DNA of 64,000 nt, taken from DASRAJ01 sp035638255. GTDB lineage: Bacteria; Bacteroidota; Bacteroidia; Chitinophagales; UBA10324. The translations under genes and the position numbers were made by a program. This document shows positions 34,034 to 43,612 of this stretch, in pieces. Under the pieces are notes generated by a model. It ran no database searches. It saw only the letters and a list, made by a program, of their open reading frames with translations, and was not told the origin of the DNA. The stretch lies in contig DASRAJ010000108.1 of NCBI GenBank assembly GCA_035638255.1, positions 1 to 64,000 of the forward strand, written 5' to 3'. Each line of letters opens with the position of its first letter. The first letter of the stretch is position 1.

Positions 34034-34776
34034 AGCAGAATTTCAGCAAGAATATAATCGAATATTAAAATGAAAATGCAGCTTGTTACCACGGCGCGCG
34101 TTGCCGATCTTCCAACTTCCAGCGCACCACCTGAAGTATAGTAGCCGAGATATGCCGAAATGGATGACATGAGGAATCCGAACGTAGTTGCTTTGATGAT
34201 GGCAAAATTTATAGTGAAAGGAATGAAGAACTGAATGGAACCCTGCATGAATTCTTCATTCGTCAATACGTTGCTCCATACTCCTACCGTGAGCCCCATG
34301 AAAATCTGAAGGAAGCCGGCAATCATCACCAACACCGGAATCATGATGGTTGCAGCCAGAACTTTTGGCAGCACTAAATACGCCGCAGAATTTACACCCA
34401 TCATTTCAAGTGCATCAATTTGTTCCGTGATGCGCATGGTTCCTAATTCCGAAGCGATGCTTGATCCTATTTTGCCTGCAAGAATTAAACACGTGACAGA
34501 AGGAGCCATCTCAATAATGGCGGTATTGGTTACAATGGAACCGATGATGGATCGTGAAAGCAGCGGGGAAGTAAACTGAAAAGCAGTTTGAACAGTGAGT
34601 ACCGCTCCAAGAAAAACAGAAAAAATAATTACAATCAACAGCGAGCCGACACCGATCTCCACGCACTGCCTCATCACTTCTTTCCAGTAGATGGATGGCT
34701 TGTCAGGATTGACGAAACAATTTTTCAGCAGGTATAAATAACGGCCAAAGTGAGTGAAGAATTTAAATGAAAGCAT
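34030..34776 (-). CDS. MlaE-family ABC transporter permease
   Basis: A 248-residue protein; ATG 34776 (MLSFKFFTHFGRYL) is preferred to a TTG at 34794, which falls in the -7 box. It has five to six membrane segments and the MlaE/DUF140 signature region LARSIIGSIVTN-like (SRSIIGSIVTNTAI), ELGTMRITEQIDALEMMGV and YLVLPKVLAATIMIPVL. The EQIDALEMMGV loop is the conserved coupling region contacting the ATPase. It pairs with the downstream MlaF-like gene; the MCE partner is elsewhere or missing. Confidence 0.92.
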   Translation of the reverse strand: MLSFKFFTHFGRYLYLLKNCFVNPDKPSIYWKEVMRQCVEIGVGSLLIVIIFSVFLGAVLTVQTAFQFTSPLLSRSIIGSIVTNTAIIEMAPSVTCLILAGKIGSSIASELGTMRITEQIDALEMMGVNSAAYLVLPKVLAATIMIPVLVMIAGFLQIFMGLTVGVWSNVLTNEEFMQGSIQFFIPFTINFAIIKATTFGFLMSSISAYLGYYTSGGALEVGRSATRAVVTSCIFILIFDYILAEILL

Positions 34777-34781
34777 GCGGT

Positions 34782-34812
34782 CAAAAGTAATCAATGATGG
34801 AAAGGGAGCAAT
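34782..34812 (-). promoter_or_regulatory. Promoter: TTG - 19 nt - TACTTTTG, abutting the permease ATG
   Basis: On the minus strand a -7 box TACTTTTG (34782-34789) and an ATTG at 34809-34812 are 19 nt apart, near the Bacteroidota optimum. Only five bases separate the -7 box from the ATG, which implies a leaderless or near-leaderless transcript. Confidence 0.5.
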
Positions 34813-34893
34813 ATGGCTAAATGGTCCCGATTGATCGGGATGGCTTTATTGCTTAATGGTTCTGGAACTGTAACAGCCATTCAACCATAAAGC
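34811..34893. repeat. Degenerate ATGGCTAAATGG element carrying TCCCGATTGATCGGGA
   Basis: Left units ATGGCTAAATGG and ATGGCTTTATTGCTTAATGG and right units AGCCATTCAACC and AAGCCATTCAACCATT form an imperfect hairpin. The 16-mer palindrome TCCCGATTGATCGGGA (34825-34840), identical to that at 3550, is embedded in the left half, as if inserted into it. It lies in the divergent gap between permease and SDR genes. Confidence 0.7.
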
Positions 34894-34957
34894 CATTCAA
34901 CCATTAACTAAAAGAAAATTTATACTTTGCCATGAAGTAGAAAGTCAACAAAGCAAA

Positions 34958-35659
34958 ATGAACGCAGTAATCACAGGAGCAACGCGCGGAATCGGAAAGG
35001 CCATTACTGAAAAATTTGCATCGGAAGGATTCAATGTTGCCATTTGTGCGCGCAACAAAAAAGATCTCGATGAATTGTATGATGAATTGCACCAGAAATT
35101 TCCGGATGCAGAAATTATCGCTCATCCATGTGACGTGAGCGATAAGAAACAATTGAAAGGATTCTCGGAACTTATAAAGTTGCAATGGAATGCTGTGGAA
35201 GTGCTGGTTAATAACGCGGGAATTTTTCTTCCGGGACAAGTGCACAAAGAAAAAGCAGGTACGCTCGACCAACTGATGAAAACAAATTTGTACAGCGCTT
35301 ACTTCCTCACTCAGTATCTCGTTAAAATGATGATGAAAGAAAAGCGCGGACATATTTTCAACATGTGCTCTACAGCAAGCATTCAATCGTATGAGAATGG
35401 CGGCTCTTACGGCATTTCAAAATTTGCACTGCTCGGCTTTTCAAAAAATCTCCGGATGGAAATGATTCCATATCACGTGAAAGTGACCGCTGTAATTTCC
35501 GGGGCAACATATACAAGCTCATGGGAAGGAAGCGACCTTCCTGAAAAACGATTTATGAAGGCCGAAGACATTGCAAGCGTTATTTGGAATGCCTATACCA
35601 TGTCACCCCAAACAGTGGTGGAAGAAATTTTAGTGAGACCGATGAAGGGAGACATTTGA
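34958..35659 (+). CDS. Short-chain dehydrogenase/reductase
   Basis: A 233-residue classical SDR with cofactor motif TGATRGIG (6-13), NNAG (VLVNNAGIFLPG) and the catalytic set S138, Y151, K155 (MCSTASI; GSYGISKFAL). It is related to 3-oxoacyl-ACP reductase and sepiapterin-type reductases; the C-terminal TYTSSWEGSDLPEKRF region does not point to a substrate. A TATACTTTG sequence about 25-35 bp upstream is a near-match -7 box. It is divergent from the Mla permease gene. Confidence 0.88.
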   Translation: MNAVITGATRGIGKAITEKFASEGFNVAICARNKKDLDELYDELHQKFPDAEIIAHPCDVSDKKQLKGFSELIKLQWNAVEVLVNNAGIFLPGQVHKEKAGTLDQLMKTNLYSAYFLTQYLVKMMMKEKRGHIFNMCSTASIQSYENGGSYGISKFALLGFSKNLRMEMIPYHVKVTAVISGATYTSSWEGSDLPEKRFMKAEDIASVIWNAYTMSPQTVVEEILVRPMKGDI

Positions 35660-35842
35660 TCGGTTTCGCTTAAGGCGTAAGATGTAAGACTTAAGACATG
35701 AAGAAAAGGATAAGCCATTGAGACAATGTCGCTCTGTTTCAACAGTGAAAAAGTCAGGAATAGAATTTATGTTTCAAAATATTTTTACCATTCAGACCTA
35801 CTTATTAGATAATTTGTATCTTGATTGCGGAAATTTGCTGCT

Positions 35843-38767
35843 ATGAATTCAAAATCTACTCTCCTTTTATCCATTATCATTCTATTGTTCACTGAAAAAA
35901 GTTTTGCTCAGAAGGAAGCGAACATCTGGTATTTTGGCAACAACGCCGGTGTTGATTTTAACAGTGGCGTCCCGGTGGTTCTCACCAACAGCGCAATGTC
36001 TGCTTTCGAAGGTTGCACCTCCATTGCAAATCACAACGGGCAATTGCTTTTTTATACTGATGGTATGAGTGTGTGGAACAAGAATCACCAGATCATGTTC
36101 AACGGAACCGGTCTTGATGGAAACTCTTCTTCAACGCAATCAGGTGTAATTGTTCCGCAACCGGGACCCAATAACGGTGCTATCTATTACATCTTCACGG
36201 TAGATGCACAAGCCGGTAACTTCGGATTTCGTTACTCCATTGTTGACACATCGTTGCAAGGAGGATTAGGAGAAGTAACCGTGAAGAATGTTCCGATATT
36301 AAATCCTACTACTGAAAAAATTACTGCTTGTGCAAAAGGTTCCGGTGAGCTTTGGGTGGTCACTCATCAATGGAATTCTGCCAACTTCTATTCGTACATA
36401 CTCGATGCCAACGGACTTAACATGTCCCCGGTAATTACGAATGTTGGTCCGGTGATGAATGGAAGCTCAGATGCGACCATAGGTTACATGAAGATTTCAC
36501 CGGACGGAAACCGGCTGGGACTTTCTGTTGATTGGACGGGAAACTATGTTACCATCTTTGACTTCGATAAGGCGACCGGCGTACCCAGCAATTCTCTTAC
36601 GCTGATGTCCGGCTTTCCCGGAGCAGGTCCTTATGGTTTTGAATTCTCACCCAACAGCCAGGTCGCGTACGCAGCCAATGAATCTGCCGGTGCTGTGAGT
36701 CATGTTTACCAATGGGATTTACAGGCAGGTACCAACGCACAAATTATTGCCTCATTGATTACCATGGGCAATCTCACAAATGCCGGTGCGCTGCAGTTAG
36801 CCACGGATGGAAAAATTTATTTGTCCCAAATGGGTACCAGCTTTCTCGGCGTGGTCAATGATCCGAATACAGTTGGAACGGGTTGCAATTTTGTGCAGGA
36901 TGTTGTGAACCTGCAGTCGGGTTCCTGCAATTTCGGCTTACCCAATTTTATTCAGTCGTTTTTTCTCCAGGCACAATTTACTGCTGATGGACTTTGCTTC
37001 GGTGACAGCACTTTCTTCACCATTGTTGACACCGTTGATGTTGACTCCGTTCAATGGGTATTTGATGATCCGAATTCAGGAAACAATACTGACAATGGCT
37101 GGTCTCCTTACCACATCTTCAGCGATACCGGAACTTACAATGTTCAACTCTACGCATACTTTCAGGGAAATTACATTGACTCTGATACTGTGGCGATAAC
37201 AATCTACCCACTGCCAAACACACATCTCGGAAACGACACCACCATCTGCACAGGGAATATCCTTGTGTTAAATGCTTCCTTCCCGGTTAACTCTGTATAC
37301 TTGTGGCAGGATGGTTCGACAGATTCTACTTTTGACGCGACTGCTGCGGGAAGTTATAATGTTGAAGTTACGTCTGTAAATGGTTGCGTAAGCCGCGACA
37401 CATTGAATCTTTCACTCTACCCGCTCCCTGTTGTGGATTTGGGAAACGATACAACGCTATGCGATGGTTCCTCGCTAACACTTGACGTCACGAATTCAGG
37501 CATATCTTATTTATGGCAAGATGGATCAACCGATCCCACATTCACAATTTCTACAGCTGGAACTTATTGGGCTGATGTTACTGATTTCAACTCATGTTCG
37601 AAAATTGACACGTTGGTGGCCAGCTATGTTCCCCTTCCGCCAATTGACCTCGGCAATGACACATTAATATGCCTCGGTGATACGCTGTTGCTTGATGCAA
37701 CAGCTCCCGGTATAACATACCATTGGAACAATGGTTCTACAAACCCCACTCTGAAAGTTTATGCATCAGGAGTTTATTGGGTAAAGATTATTACCGATAT
37801 ACACTATTGTGTGAATGTTGACACGTTCAACCTCGGTGTACTGCCTCCGCCGCCTGTTGACCTCGGAGACGAGATTCATTATTGTTTTGGACAGCAGGCC
37901 GTGCTTGATGCAACAACAGTAGGCGGCGTTTCATTTTTATGGTGGGATGGAACAACGAATGTTACTCACAATGTTGGAACACCGGGAACATATTGGGTGA
38001 CGGTAACAAATGCGATCGGATGCAACGGATATGATACCGTGGAGGTATTTGAACAACCCTTGCCCATAGTGCAGCTTGGTCCCGATACTTTGCTTTGTGA
38101 CTACGCAACTTTATTACTCGATGCCGGAAATCCTACCGACTATCATGAATGGCAGGATGGAAGCAACACCATGACATACTTAGTTAGTAAAAGCGGAACT
38201 TATACTGTGATGGTGGAGGATCTGTATGGTTGCATTTCGGGTGATCAAATTGTAATCACTCACGAGAATACGCCGAAGGTTGATCTCGGTCCTGATTCAC
38301 TTTACTGCTACGGTGATACCATTCATCTCAATGCATTCTTCCCTGATGCAACCTACTTCTGGCAGGATGGCAGCACGGATACCACCTTCAACGTGTCTAT
38401 GAAGCCGGGGATCTATGATGTGCACGTTGCTGACCAATGCGGTACTGCGACCGATACCGTAAGAATTGATTTCCATAATTGCCAGAGCTGCGTGAATGTG
38501 CCCAACGTGTTCACTCCAAATTCAGATGGTGTGAATGATGTATTCCTTCCTTTCCACGATTGCAATGTGGTCAACTACACGCTAAACATCTTTAACCGGT
38601 GGGGACAACTCATGTGGTTATCTCATGACATTGATGCGGGATGGGATGGAAGACATCAGGGCCTGTCTGAAGAACTGGGAACCTATGCATGGTATCTCGA
38701 TTATGAAAATGCAGACAAGCCCGGCACTACTTATCACTTGGAAGGTTATGTCGTGTTAGTGCGATAA
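35843..38767 (+). CDS. Secreted Ig-like repeat protein with gliding-motility-associated (T9SS type B) C-terminal domain
   Basis: A 974-residue protein; ATG 35843 precedes a signal peptide (NSKSTLLLSIIILLF to FAQ). Residues about 30-375 form a propeller-like domain (ANIWYFGNNAGVDFNSG; YGFEFSPNSQVAYAANE). A PKD-like domain is at about 380-455 (VQWVFDDPN...YHIFSDTGTYNV). Six Ig-like repeats of about 75 residues each follow, beginning LGNDTTIC/LGPDSLYC and ending GTYWVxVT. The C-terminal 90 residues (NVPNVFTPNSDGVNDVF...NIFNRWGQ...YHLEGYVVLVR) are the CHU_C/gliding-motility-associated domain. It is the only type B cargo in the window and is probably a surface adhesin. Confidence 0.92.
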   Translation: MNSKSTLLLSIIILLFTEKSFAQKEANIWYFGNNAGVDFNSGVPVVLTNSAMSAFEGCTSIANHNGQLLFYTDGMSVWNKNHQIMFNGTGLDGNSSSTQSGVIVPQPGPNNGAIYYIFTVDAQAGNFGFRYSIVDTSLQGGLGEVTVKNVPILNPTTEKITACAKGSGELWVVTHQWNSANFYSYILDANGLNMSPVITNVGPVMNGSSDATIGYMKISPDGNRLGLSVDWTGNYVTIFDFDKATGVPSNSLTLMSGFPGAGPYGFEFSPNSQVAYAANESAGAVSHVYQWDLQAGTNAQIIASLITMGNLTNAGALQLATDGKIYLSQMGTSFLGVVNDPNTVGTGCNFVQDVVNLQSGSCNFGLPNFIQSFFLQAQFTADGLCFGDSTFFTIVDTVDVDSVQWVFDDPNSGNNTDNGWSPYHIFSDTGTYNVQLYAYFQGNYIDSDTVAITIYPLPNTHLGNDTTICTGNILVLNASFPVNSVYLWQDGSTDSTFDATAAGSYNVEVTSVNGCVSRDTLNLSLYPLPVVDLGNDTTLCDGSSLTLDVTNSGISYLWQDGSTDPTFTISTAGTYWADVTDFNSCSKIDTLVASYVPLPPIDLGNDTLICLGDTLLLDATAPGITYHWNNGSTNPTLKVYASGVYWVKIITDIHYCVNVDTFNLGVLPPPPVDLGDEIHYCFGQQAVLDATTVGGVSFLWWDGTTNVTHNVGTPGTYWVTVTNAIGCNGYDTVEVFEQPLPIVQLGPDTLLCDYATLLLDAGNPTDYHEWQDGSNTMTYLVSKSGTYTVMVEDLYGCISGDQIVITHENTPKVDLGPDSLYCYGDTIHLNAFFPDATYFWQDGSTDTTFNVSMKPGIYDVHVADQCGTATDTVRIDFHNCQSCVNVPNVFTPNSDGVNDVFLPFHDCNVVNYTLNIFNRWGQLMWLSHDIDAGWDGRHQGLSEELGTYAWYLDYENADKPGTTYHLEGYVVLVR

Positions 38768-38797
38768 GAAACTATTTATTGGAAAATTCTTAAAGAT

Positions 38798-38830
38798 AAA
38801 TTCCATTTCATTTTGAGATGGAATTTTTTT
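38798..38830 (+). terminator. Rho-independent terminator of the type B T9SS gene
   Basis: AAATTCCATTTC (from 38798) pairs with GAGATGGAATTT with one G-U pair across a short loop and is followed by seven T residues. It lies 31 bp after the stop at 38767. Confidence 0.75.
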
Positions 38831-38851
38831 GTCGCACTGAAAAATAAAAAG

Positions 38852-38916
38852 GTCTCGCAGATTGCGCAGATTCAGCAGATGAAAAAAACTGCAGTGATCT
38901 GCTTGATCTGCGAGAC
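38852..38916. repeat. CGCAGAT-type long hairpin
   Basis: GTCTCGCAGAT (38852-38862) is exactly complementary to ATCTGCGAGAC (38906-38916), and AGCAGAT (38874-38880) to ATCTGCT (38897-38903), nested inside. Both arms contain GCAGAT units. It lies between convergent genes and is followed by five ATTGCnn units (CATTGCTCATTGCTTATTGC, 38930-38958). Elements of this type are scattered in many Bacteroidota genomes. Confidence 0.7.
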
Positions 38917-38963
38917 AAAATTTTTGCCCATTGCTCATTGCTTATTGCCTATTGCCTACTCCC

Positions 38964-40133
38964 TCACTGTTCTCTGAAAAATTCCTTCCCGCTCTTATCA
39001 ATAAATCCCCACTGGCCATTCTTCATCACCAAAGCCAAACCGTTAATGAAGCTATCTGCGTTTTCATATTTGCATGGAATCACTTCGGTTCCCTTTTCAT
39101 CTATGTAACCCCATCTGCCATCCTGCTGCACTGCAGCCCAACCTTCACTGAAATCCTTGACGTTAGTGTAATGCGGAAGCATGGTCACCTGACCCGATGT
39201 GTTCACCACACCAAAAATGTTATCTGAAAAAATTAAGGCCATGCCACTGCTGAAATCATTACCGGCATCGAACTGCGGAGAGACTATTTCTTTTCCTGTT
39301 TTGTCAATAAAGCCAACCTTACCATTTCGTTTTACCAATGAAAATCCTTCCCTGAAGTTGTTGGCATTTTCATAATGAAAAGGAATTACGGTTTCACCCG
39401 AAGTGTTAATGAAGCCAACGCTGTCATCCTTCATCACTGCAGCCAATCCTTCAGAGAAATAATTTGCATTCTGAAATAAAAATCCGATCGCAACTTTCCC
39501 ATCGTCATGAATAAATCCATAGAGAGAATCCTTCTTCACCAAAGCCAATCCCTCATGAAAAGATAAGGCTGCATTGTATTGCATTGGTACTACAAGATTT
39601 CCTTTTTCATTAATGAAACCATACAAATTGTTATTGGCAACAACGGCCATTCCCTGCGAGAACGAAGAAGCAGCATCATACTGCGGAGGAATAACTTCAA
39701 CACCCTTCTCGTTAATGAATCCCGATTTGTTTCCTGAATGGACCTGTGCCATGCCTTCAGCAAAAGGTGTGATTGCGTCATAGGTTTTTCTTGTGAGTTC
39801 TTTTCCGCGCTTGTCAATGAGGGTCCACTTTCCTTTCAGTGACGCGACGCCGACGCCAGCGGTGAAACCGGAAATGTAATCGTAGCGAAACGGAATGAGC
39901 ACCTTCCCGTCTTCATTGATTATTGACATGTGATTATCTGATTTCACCGTTGCCACTCCATTGTAAAACGGATACGCTTCCTCATAACGAGTTGGGATAA
40001 CGATGTTGCCTTTCAGATCACTATATCCCCAAAGGTTTCTGATGCGGTAAGGAACGAGGGTGTGTTGCGAAGTTTGAGAGAATGCAGCAGCGAGAATGAC
40101 AAGAAAAAGAATGAGCGCAAAAAATTTTTTCAT
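38964..40133 (-). CDS. Secreted WG-repeat protein
   Basis: A 389-residue protein with a signal peptide (residues 1-21, ending AAFSQ) and about eight WG repeats of 44-46 residues (WGYSDLKGNIVIPTRYEEAYPFYNG; GFINEKGVEVIPPQYDAASSF). Each has the xGxIDxxGxxVIPxxYD core and an FxxGxAxV turn. WG (KWG) repeats are common in surface or periplasmic proteins of Bacteroidota and are thought to bind other proteins or peptidoglycan; the function here is unknown. No T9SS domain is present. A TATTTTTG box lies 16 nt upstream of the ATG (40150-40157). Confidence 0.87.
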   Translation of the reverse strand: MKKFFALILFLVILAAAFSQTSQHTLVPYRIRNLWGYSDLKGNIVIPTRYEEAYPFYNGVATVKSDNHMSIINEDGKVLIPFRYDYISGFTAGVGVASLKGKWTLIDKRGKELTRKTYDAITPFAEGMAQVHSGNKSGFINEKGVEVIPPQYDAASSFSQGMAVVANNNLYGFINEKGNLVVPMQYNAALSFHEGLALVKKDSLYGFIHDDGKVAIGFLFQNANYFSEGLAAVMKDDSVGFINTSGETVIPFHYENANNFREGFSLVKRNGKVGFIDKTGKEIVSPQFDAGNDFSSGMALIFSDNIFGVVNTSGQVTMLPHYTNVKDFSEGWAAVQQDGRWGYIDEKGTEVIPCKYENADSFINGLALVMKNGQWGFIDKSGKEFFREQ

Positions 40134-40168
40134 GGCGATGTTGCTGAAACAAAAATAAGATTCAGAAA

Positions 40169-42127
40169 CTACGGAGCGTAGTAATGAGGAATTGCTTCAA
40201 TCAAAGAATAAATCAGAGGATTACCCTTTTCGATTTCTACTTTCATCGAAGTAATGTCGAACGACTGGTGATTTTTATTCCACAAATAAATTTTTACAAG
40301 CGGATTGCCGAGAGTAAAATCAAAGTCACGAAAGCGTAACGCGTATACGAGATGACCTGAAGTTTCACCGGAATCAATGAAAAATGAAAAAGGTTTTTCC
40401 TGGTAGAGCAGCGTTTTCCCACCCTGGTCAAAACTTACAACCAATGCCGCGCTCTTATCCTTCGTGACATTTGCAACAGCAACATCGGCAAGCAAAATGT
40501 CATCACGATGCTGCATGATACTTTGAAGTTGTGCCTCAAAGGAACACCCGAATTCATGAGAGGAATCAAAGTGACAATAATTTCGGCCTGAAGATGAATC
40601 AACACGCATCAAGCTTATATCCGGATGCCAGAATTTTCCCGGTTGAATGAAATTGAGCGTGTCAGAAAAATTGAGATCGTTCACTTTCCCCTCCCGGGAA
40701 TCCTCTTTAGAGCAGGAGAAGAATTCATAAGTAAATCCTTTCTCTGCCTCAATAAGTTTTGGATAAGAATCTTTGATCATTACCACCTGATCGTAAGGGA
40801 TATTTCCACATAAGACATAATCAGGGTTTTGTGAAGTGATAAATTTTCTCGCCTCGATGTACGATTGGAAATTCAGCTCATTCCACGAAAGGATTTTCAA
40901 ATTTGAATTCCACTTCTTCAAATAGTAACCCATGTATTTCTCCGGCTCCTGGATCATGATGAGAATCCTCTTATCAGGATGGTCTTTGGCAAATGCAACA
41001 GAGTATTGAACCATCTGCTCTACCGGCTGCTTGTAAAAAATCCTGTAATGCATTCGCTCAAAGATCAAACTGTAAATTCCCACGGCTAAAATTACAGTCA
41101 CCAAAATACTTTGCTGCCATTTTTTTAAATCTCTGAAGAAGGAAAAGAGAAAGAGGAGAAGAAACGGGAAAGAAAAAATGAGCACTGAATATTGTAACAC
41201 CGGATTCTTATATTTCGAATAGAGATAACCGATGAGCAACGGAGCAAGAAACCATACAAGACATAACAATCGCAACTTGTTTTTCTGTCGCAGGTCTTTC
41301 GCAATGAAAATAAAACTAAGAACCACCAGAACAATTACAAGCCCTTTCACCCACCACGAAAAATCAAAAACGTAGCTGAGATAATTTCCGAAGAATTTTC
41401 CATCGGGTTTCGCAAGCCAGCCTCCCACTCCGCCGATTGAGAATTGATCCATTGTAATTCCGAAGTGAGGAAGAAACAACAGAAGGACTGCAACTCCTGC
41501 AAGAGAATAGTCGCTCAGGTTTTTCTTCGGTAGAAAGAAGAATCCGCTCAGTCCAATAATGATTGCAAAGAGCAAACTGAAATAGTGATTGTAACAACAT
41601 AGGGCTGCGAAGAATGTGAAGGCATAGAGAAATTTCCTGTTTCGATTTTCTTCCGGTGCTCCAAAGGGGTCCTCACGGACAAAAACATACTTTGACCAAT
41701 AGTGCACCATGAGCAGCGAAAAAAACAATCCGCTGATATACGGTCGCGCGATCTGGCTGTACATGACCGTGTATTGCAGCACGGCAATGAATGTTGCACT
41801 TAGAATCCCAACCGTTTCATTGAACCAATTTTTTCCAATCACATAGACCAGCCAAATGCAACTGATGCCCATGATGATAAACGGAAGCTTGAAGGATGCC
41901 TCGCTGTCACCAAAAATTTGTCTCCAGTAATTCAGGAAAACCTGGATGAGCGCAGGATGTCCATCACCCCGAACGCCTTGCTTGATGAGGTCTGAAAAAT
42001 AATTGTATCCCGTTCTTCCCCAGGCACTGAGTTCATCGTACATGAATGGGATGTGAGGAAATCCACAGAAGCGAAGTGCAGCTCCAATGCAAAGTATGAC
42101 AATGAGAATCCAGTTGACTCGCTTCAC
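40169..42127 (-). CDS. GT39-like polytopic glycosyltransferase
   Basis: A 652-residue protein using the GTG at 42127, which starts VKRVNWILIVIL just before the first helix; an in-frame TTG at 42166 is the other option, and no ATG is available. About 11 helices cover residues 5-375. The first periplasmic loop contains FMYDELSAWGRTGYN and RGDGHPALIQV, matching the acidic motif and the HP motif of GT39/ArnT-type transferases that use polyprenyl-phosphate sugars. The C-terminal 250 residues are soluble and beta-rich. It resembles the gene at 3602 in plan. Acceptor and donor are unknown. Confidence 0.75.
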   Translation of the reverse strand: MKRVNWILIVILCIGAALRFCGFPHIPFMYDELSAWGRTGYNYFSDLIKQGVRGDGHPALIQVFLNYWRQIFGDSEASFKLPFIIMGISCIWLVYVIGKNWFNETVGILSATFIAVLQYTVMYSQIARPYISGLFFSLLMVHYWSKYVFVREDPFGAPEENRNRKFLYAFTFFAALCCYNHYFSLLFAIIIGLSGFFFLPKKNLSDYSLAGVAVLLLFLPHFGITMDQFSIGGVGGWLAKPDGKFFGNYLSYVFDFSWWVKGLVIVLVVLSFIFIAKDLRQKNKLRLLCLVWFLAPLLIGYLYSKYKNPVLQYSVLIFSFPFLLLFLFSFFRDLKKWQQSILVTVILAVGIYSLIFERMHYRIFYKQPVEQMVQYSVAFAKDHPDKRILIMIQEPEKYMGYYLKKWNSNLKILSWNELNFQSYIEARKFITSQNPDYVLCGNIPYDQVVMIKDSYPKLIEAEKGFTYEFFSCSKEDSREGKVNDLNFSDTLNFIQPGKFWHPDISLMRVDSSSGRNYCHFDSSHEFGCSFEAQLQSIMQHRDDILLADVAVANVTKDKSAALVVSFDQGGKTLLYQEKPFSFFIDSGETSGHLVYALRFRDFDFTLGNPLVKIYLWNKNHQSFDITSMKVEIEKGNPLIYSLIEAIPHYYAP

Positions 42128-42320
42128 AGAAACAAAAATGATTTCTTCTGGTCGCAAAATATGCAATTAACCATCACTGTTATTATTGCGGAGAAATAAG
42201 AATTTATCAAAAAGAGGTTGCGCTTTGATTCGCATATTGTTTAACTGTATTCAGGCAGCCCGGTGTTTGCATTTTCTCCATTCAAAAGATTTCTACGTTA
42301 ATTGCATCTGATACAGAAGC

Positions 42321-43406
42321 ATGAAAGGACGACGGGCAATAAAATTCACTCAGTGGCTGGCGATAGTTATTACCACAATGTTTGTTAACGTTCTTTCATC
42401 TATCTATAATTATTTCCTTTACCAATTACCGACCATCCAAAGAATCAATCCAACCTACAGCTTTGCAACAGAATTGATAATGAATATCGTTGCGGCGATC
42501 ATTGTCGGAGGATTACTCGGAGCATTTATGGTGTACTATGTACAGGATCGCTTTAGTGACAAACCTTATGGATACACGATCATCATCCTTCTTGTTAGTG
42601 TATTTGTTGTGCTCACGGTGGTGGGTTTAGCATTCATGGTTCCTTATGTAATGTATCTTACGGGAAAGCCGATTACTGATCCGGCAGCGATAGCACTATT
42701 CAAAAAATTATTTTTTCACCAGGTGAATCCGGCCCTCTTCGTGATTTTTCCATTGGTGGCCTTGCAGCAACTCTTGCTGCAGATATTCAACAAATTTGGT
42801 CCGGGAGTTTTTTGGAAAATGGTTCGCGGAAAGTACTACAAGCCGAAAACTGAAGACCGCATCTTCATGTTTCTTGATCTTAATGCTTCCACCACCATTG
42901 CTGAACAATTGGGCAACGAACAATATCACGATCTGCTTAAAGAATTTTTTGCAGACATCACCAATTCCATTCTTGATCACAGCGGGGAAATCTATCAATA
43001 CCTCGGTGACGGGATTATTATCAACTGGAGCACACACGGTGATGAAAGAGACCTGCGCTCCATACATTGCTTTTTTGACATGAGGAAAGAGATTAAAGCA
43101 CGGAGTGACAAGTACGTGAAAAAATTCGGACTCGTGCCAACCTTTAAGGCCGGCTTGCACTCGGGAGAAGTGGTGGTCGGTGAAATCGGAATCATCAAGC
43201 GCGACATTACTTATTCCGGCGACGTGCTTAATACCTGCGCAAGAATTCAAGGCATGTGTCACGAACTGAAAAGTGAGGTGCTGGTGTCGAATGATTTCCT
43301 GAAAAGCGTTACGCTTCCCGTGCAATTTATTGCAGATGCAGCGGGTTCCTTTCGCTTGAAAGGAAAAGAACGAGAGGTTGAGTTGTACGGGCTTTCGACG
43401 AATTAA
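42321..43406 (+). CDS. Membrane-bound class III adenylate/guanylate cyclase
   Basis: A 361-residue protein with four N-terminal membrane helices (about residues 10-35, 50-75, 85-112, 135-157) and a cytoplasmic cyclase domain from about 180. Metal-binding D186 (FLDLNAS) and D230 (YLGDG), and the transition-state residues N304 and R308 (DVLNTCARIQ), are all present. The catalytic domain should therefore be active. It probably makes cAMP, although specificity cannot be told from sequence alone. The GLHSGEVVVGEIG and ITYSGD segments are standard. There is no nearby effector gene. A 154-bp divergent gap separates it from the GT39-like gene. Confidence 0.92.
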   Translation: MKGRRAIKFTQWLAIVITTMFVNVLSSIYNYFLYQLPTIQRINPTYSFATELIMNIVAAIIVGGLLGAFMVYYVQDRFSDKPYGYTIIILLVSVFVVLTVVGLAFMVPYVMYLTGKPITDPAAIALFKKLFFHQVNPALFVIFPLVALQQLLLQIFNKFGPGVFWKMVRGKYYKPKTEDRIFMFLDLNASTTIAEQLGNEQYHDLLKEFFADITNSILDHSGEIYQYLGDGIIINWSTHGDERDLRSIHCFFDMRKEIKARSDKYVKKFGLVPTFKAGLHSGEVVVGEIGIIKRDITYSGDVLNTCARIQGMCHELKSEVLVSNDFLKSVTLPVQFIADAAGSFRLKGKEREVELYGLSTN

Positions 43407-43612
43407 GGGACATGGATGTTTTTAACTCTTGCGGTATTTGCTCTCCAACAGATTAAAATTCCCTCATCTCAGTCATCGGTAACTAACAACGACGGCAGAA
43501 ATTTTTCCAAAGAAGTTTATCTCTGAAAAAGATATTTACAGAGATCATAAGAATATAGCTTCCATAACTCTACCTTGCGCAGATTCTTAACAAAACCAAA
43601 ACCAACGTACTA

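Noticed and set aside
34904..35386. Minus-strand open frame of 160 codons
   Set aside because: It lies opposite the SDR gene at 34958, which has full catalytic motifs; the translation is His/Cys/Phe-rich and shows no domain.
42708..43325. Minus-strand open frame of 205 codons in the cyclase gene
   Set aside because: The plus-strand cyclase has all catalytic residues; the antisense frame has none.
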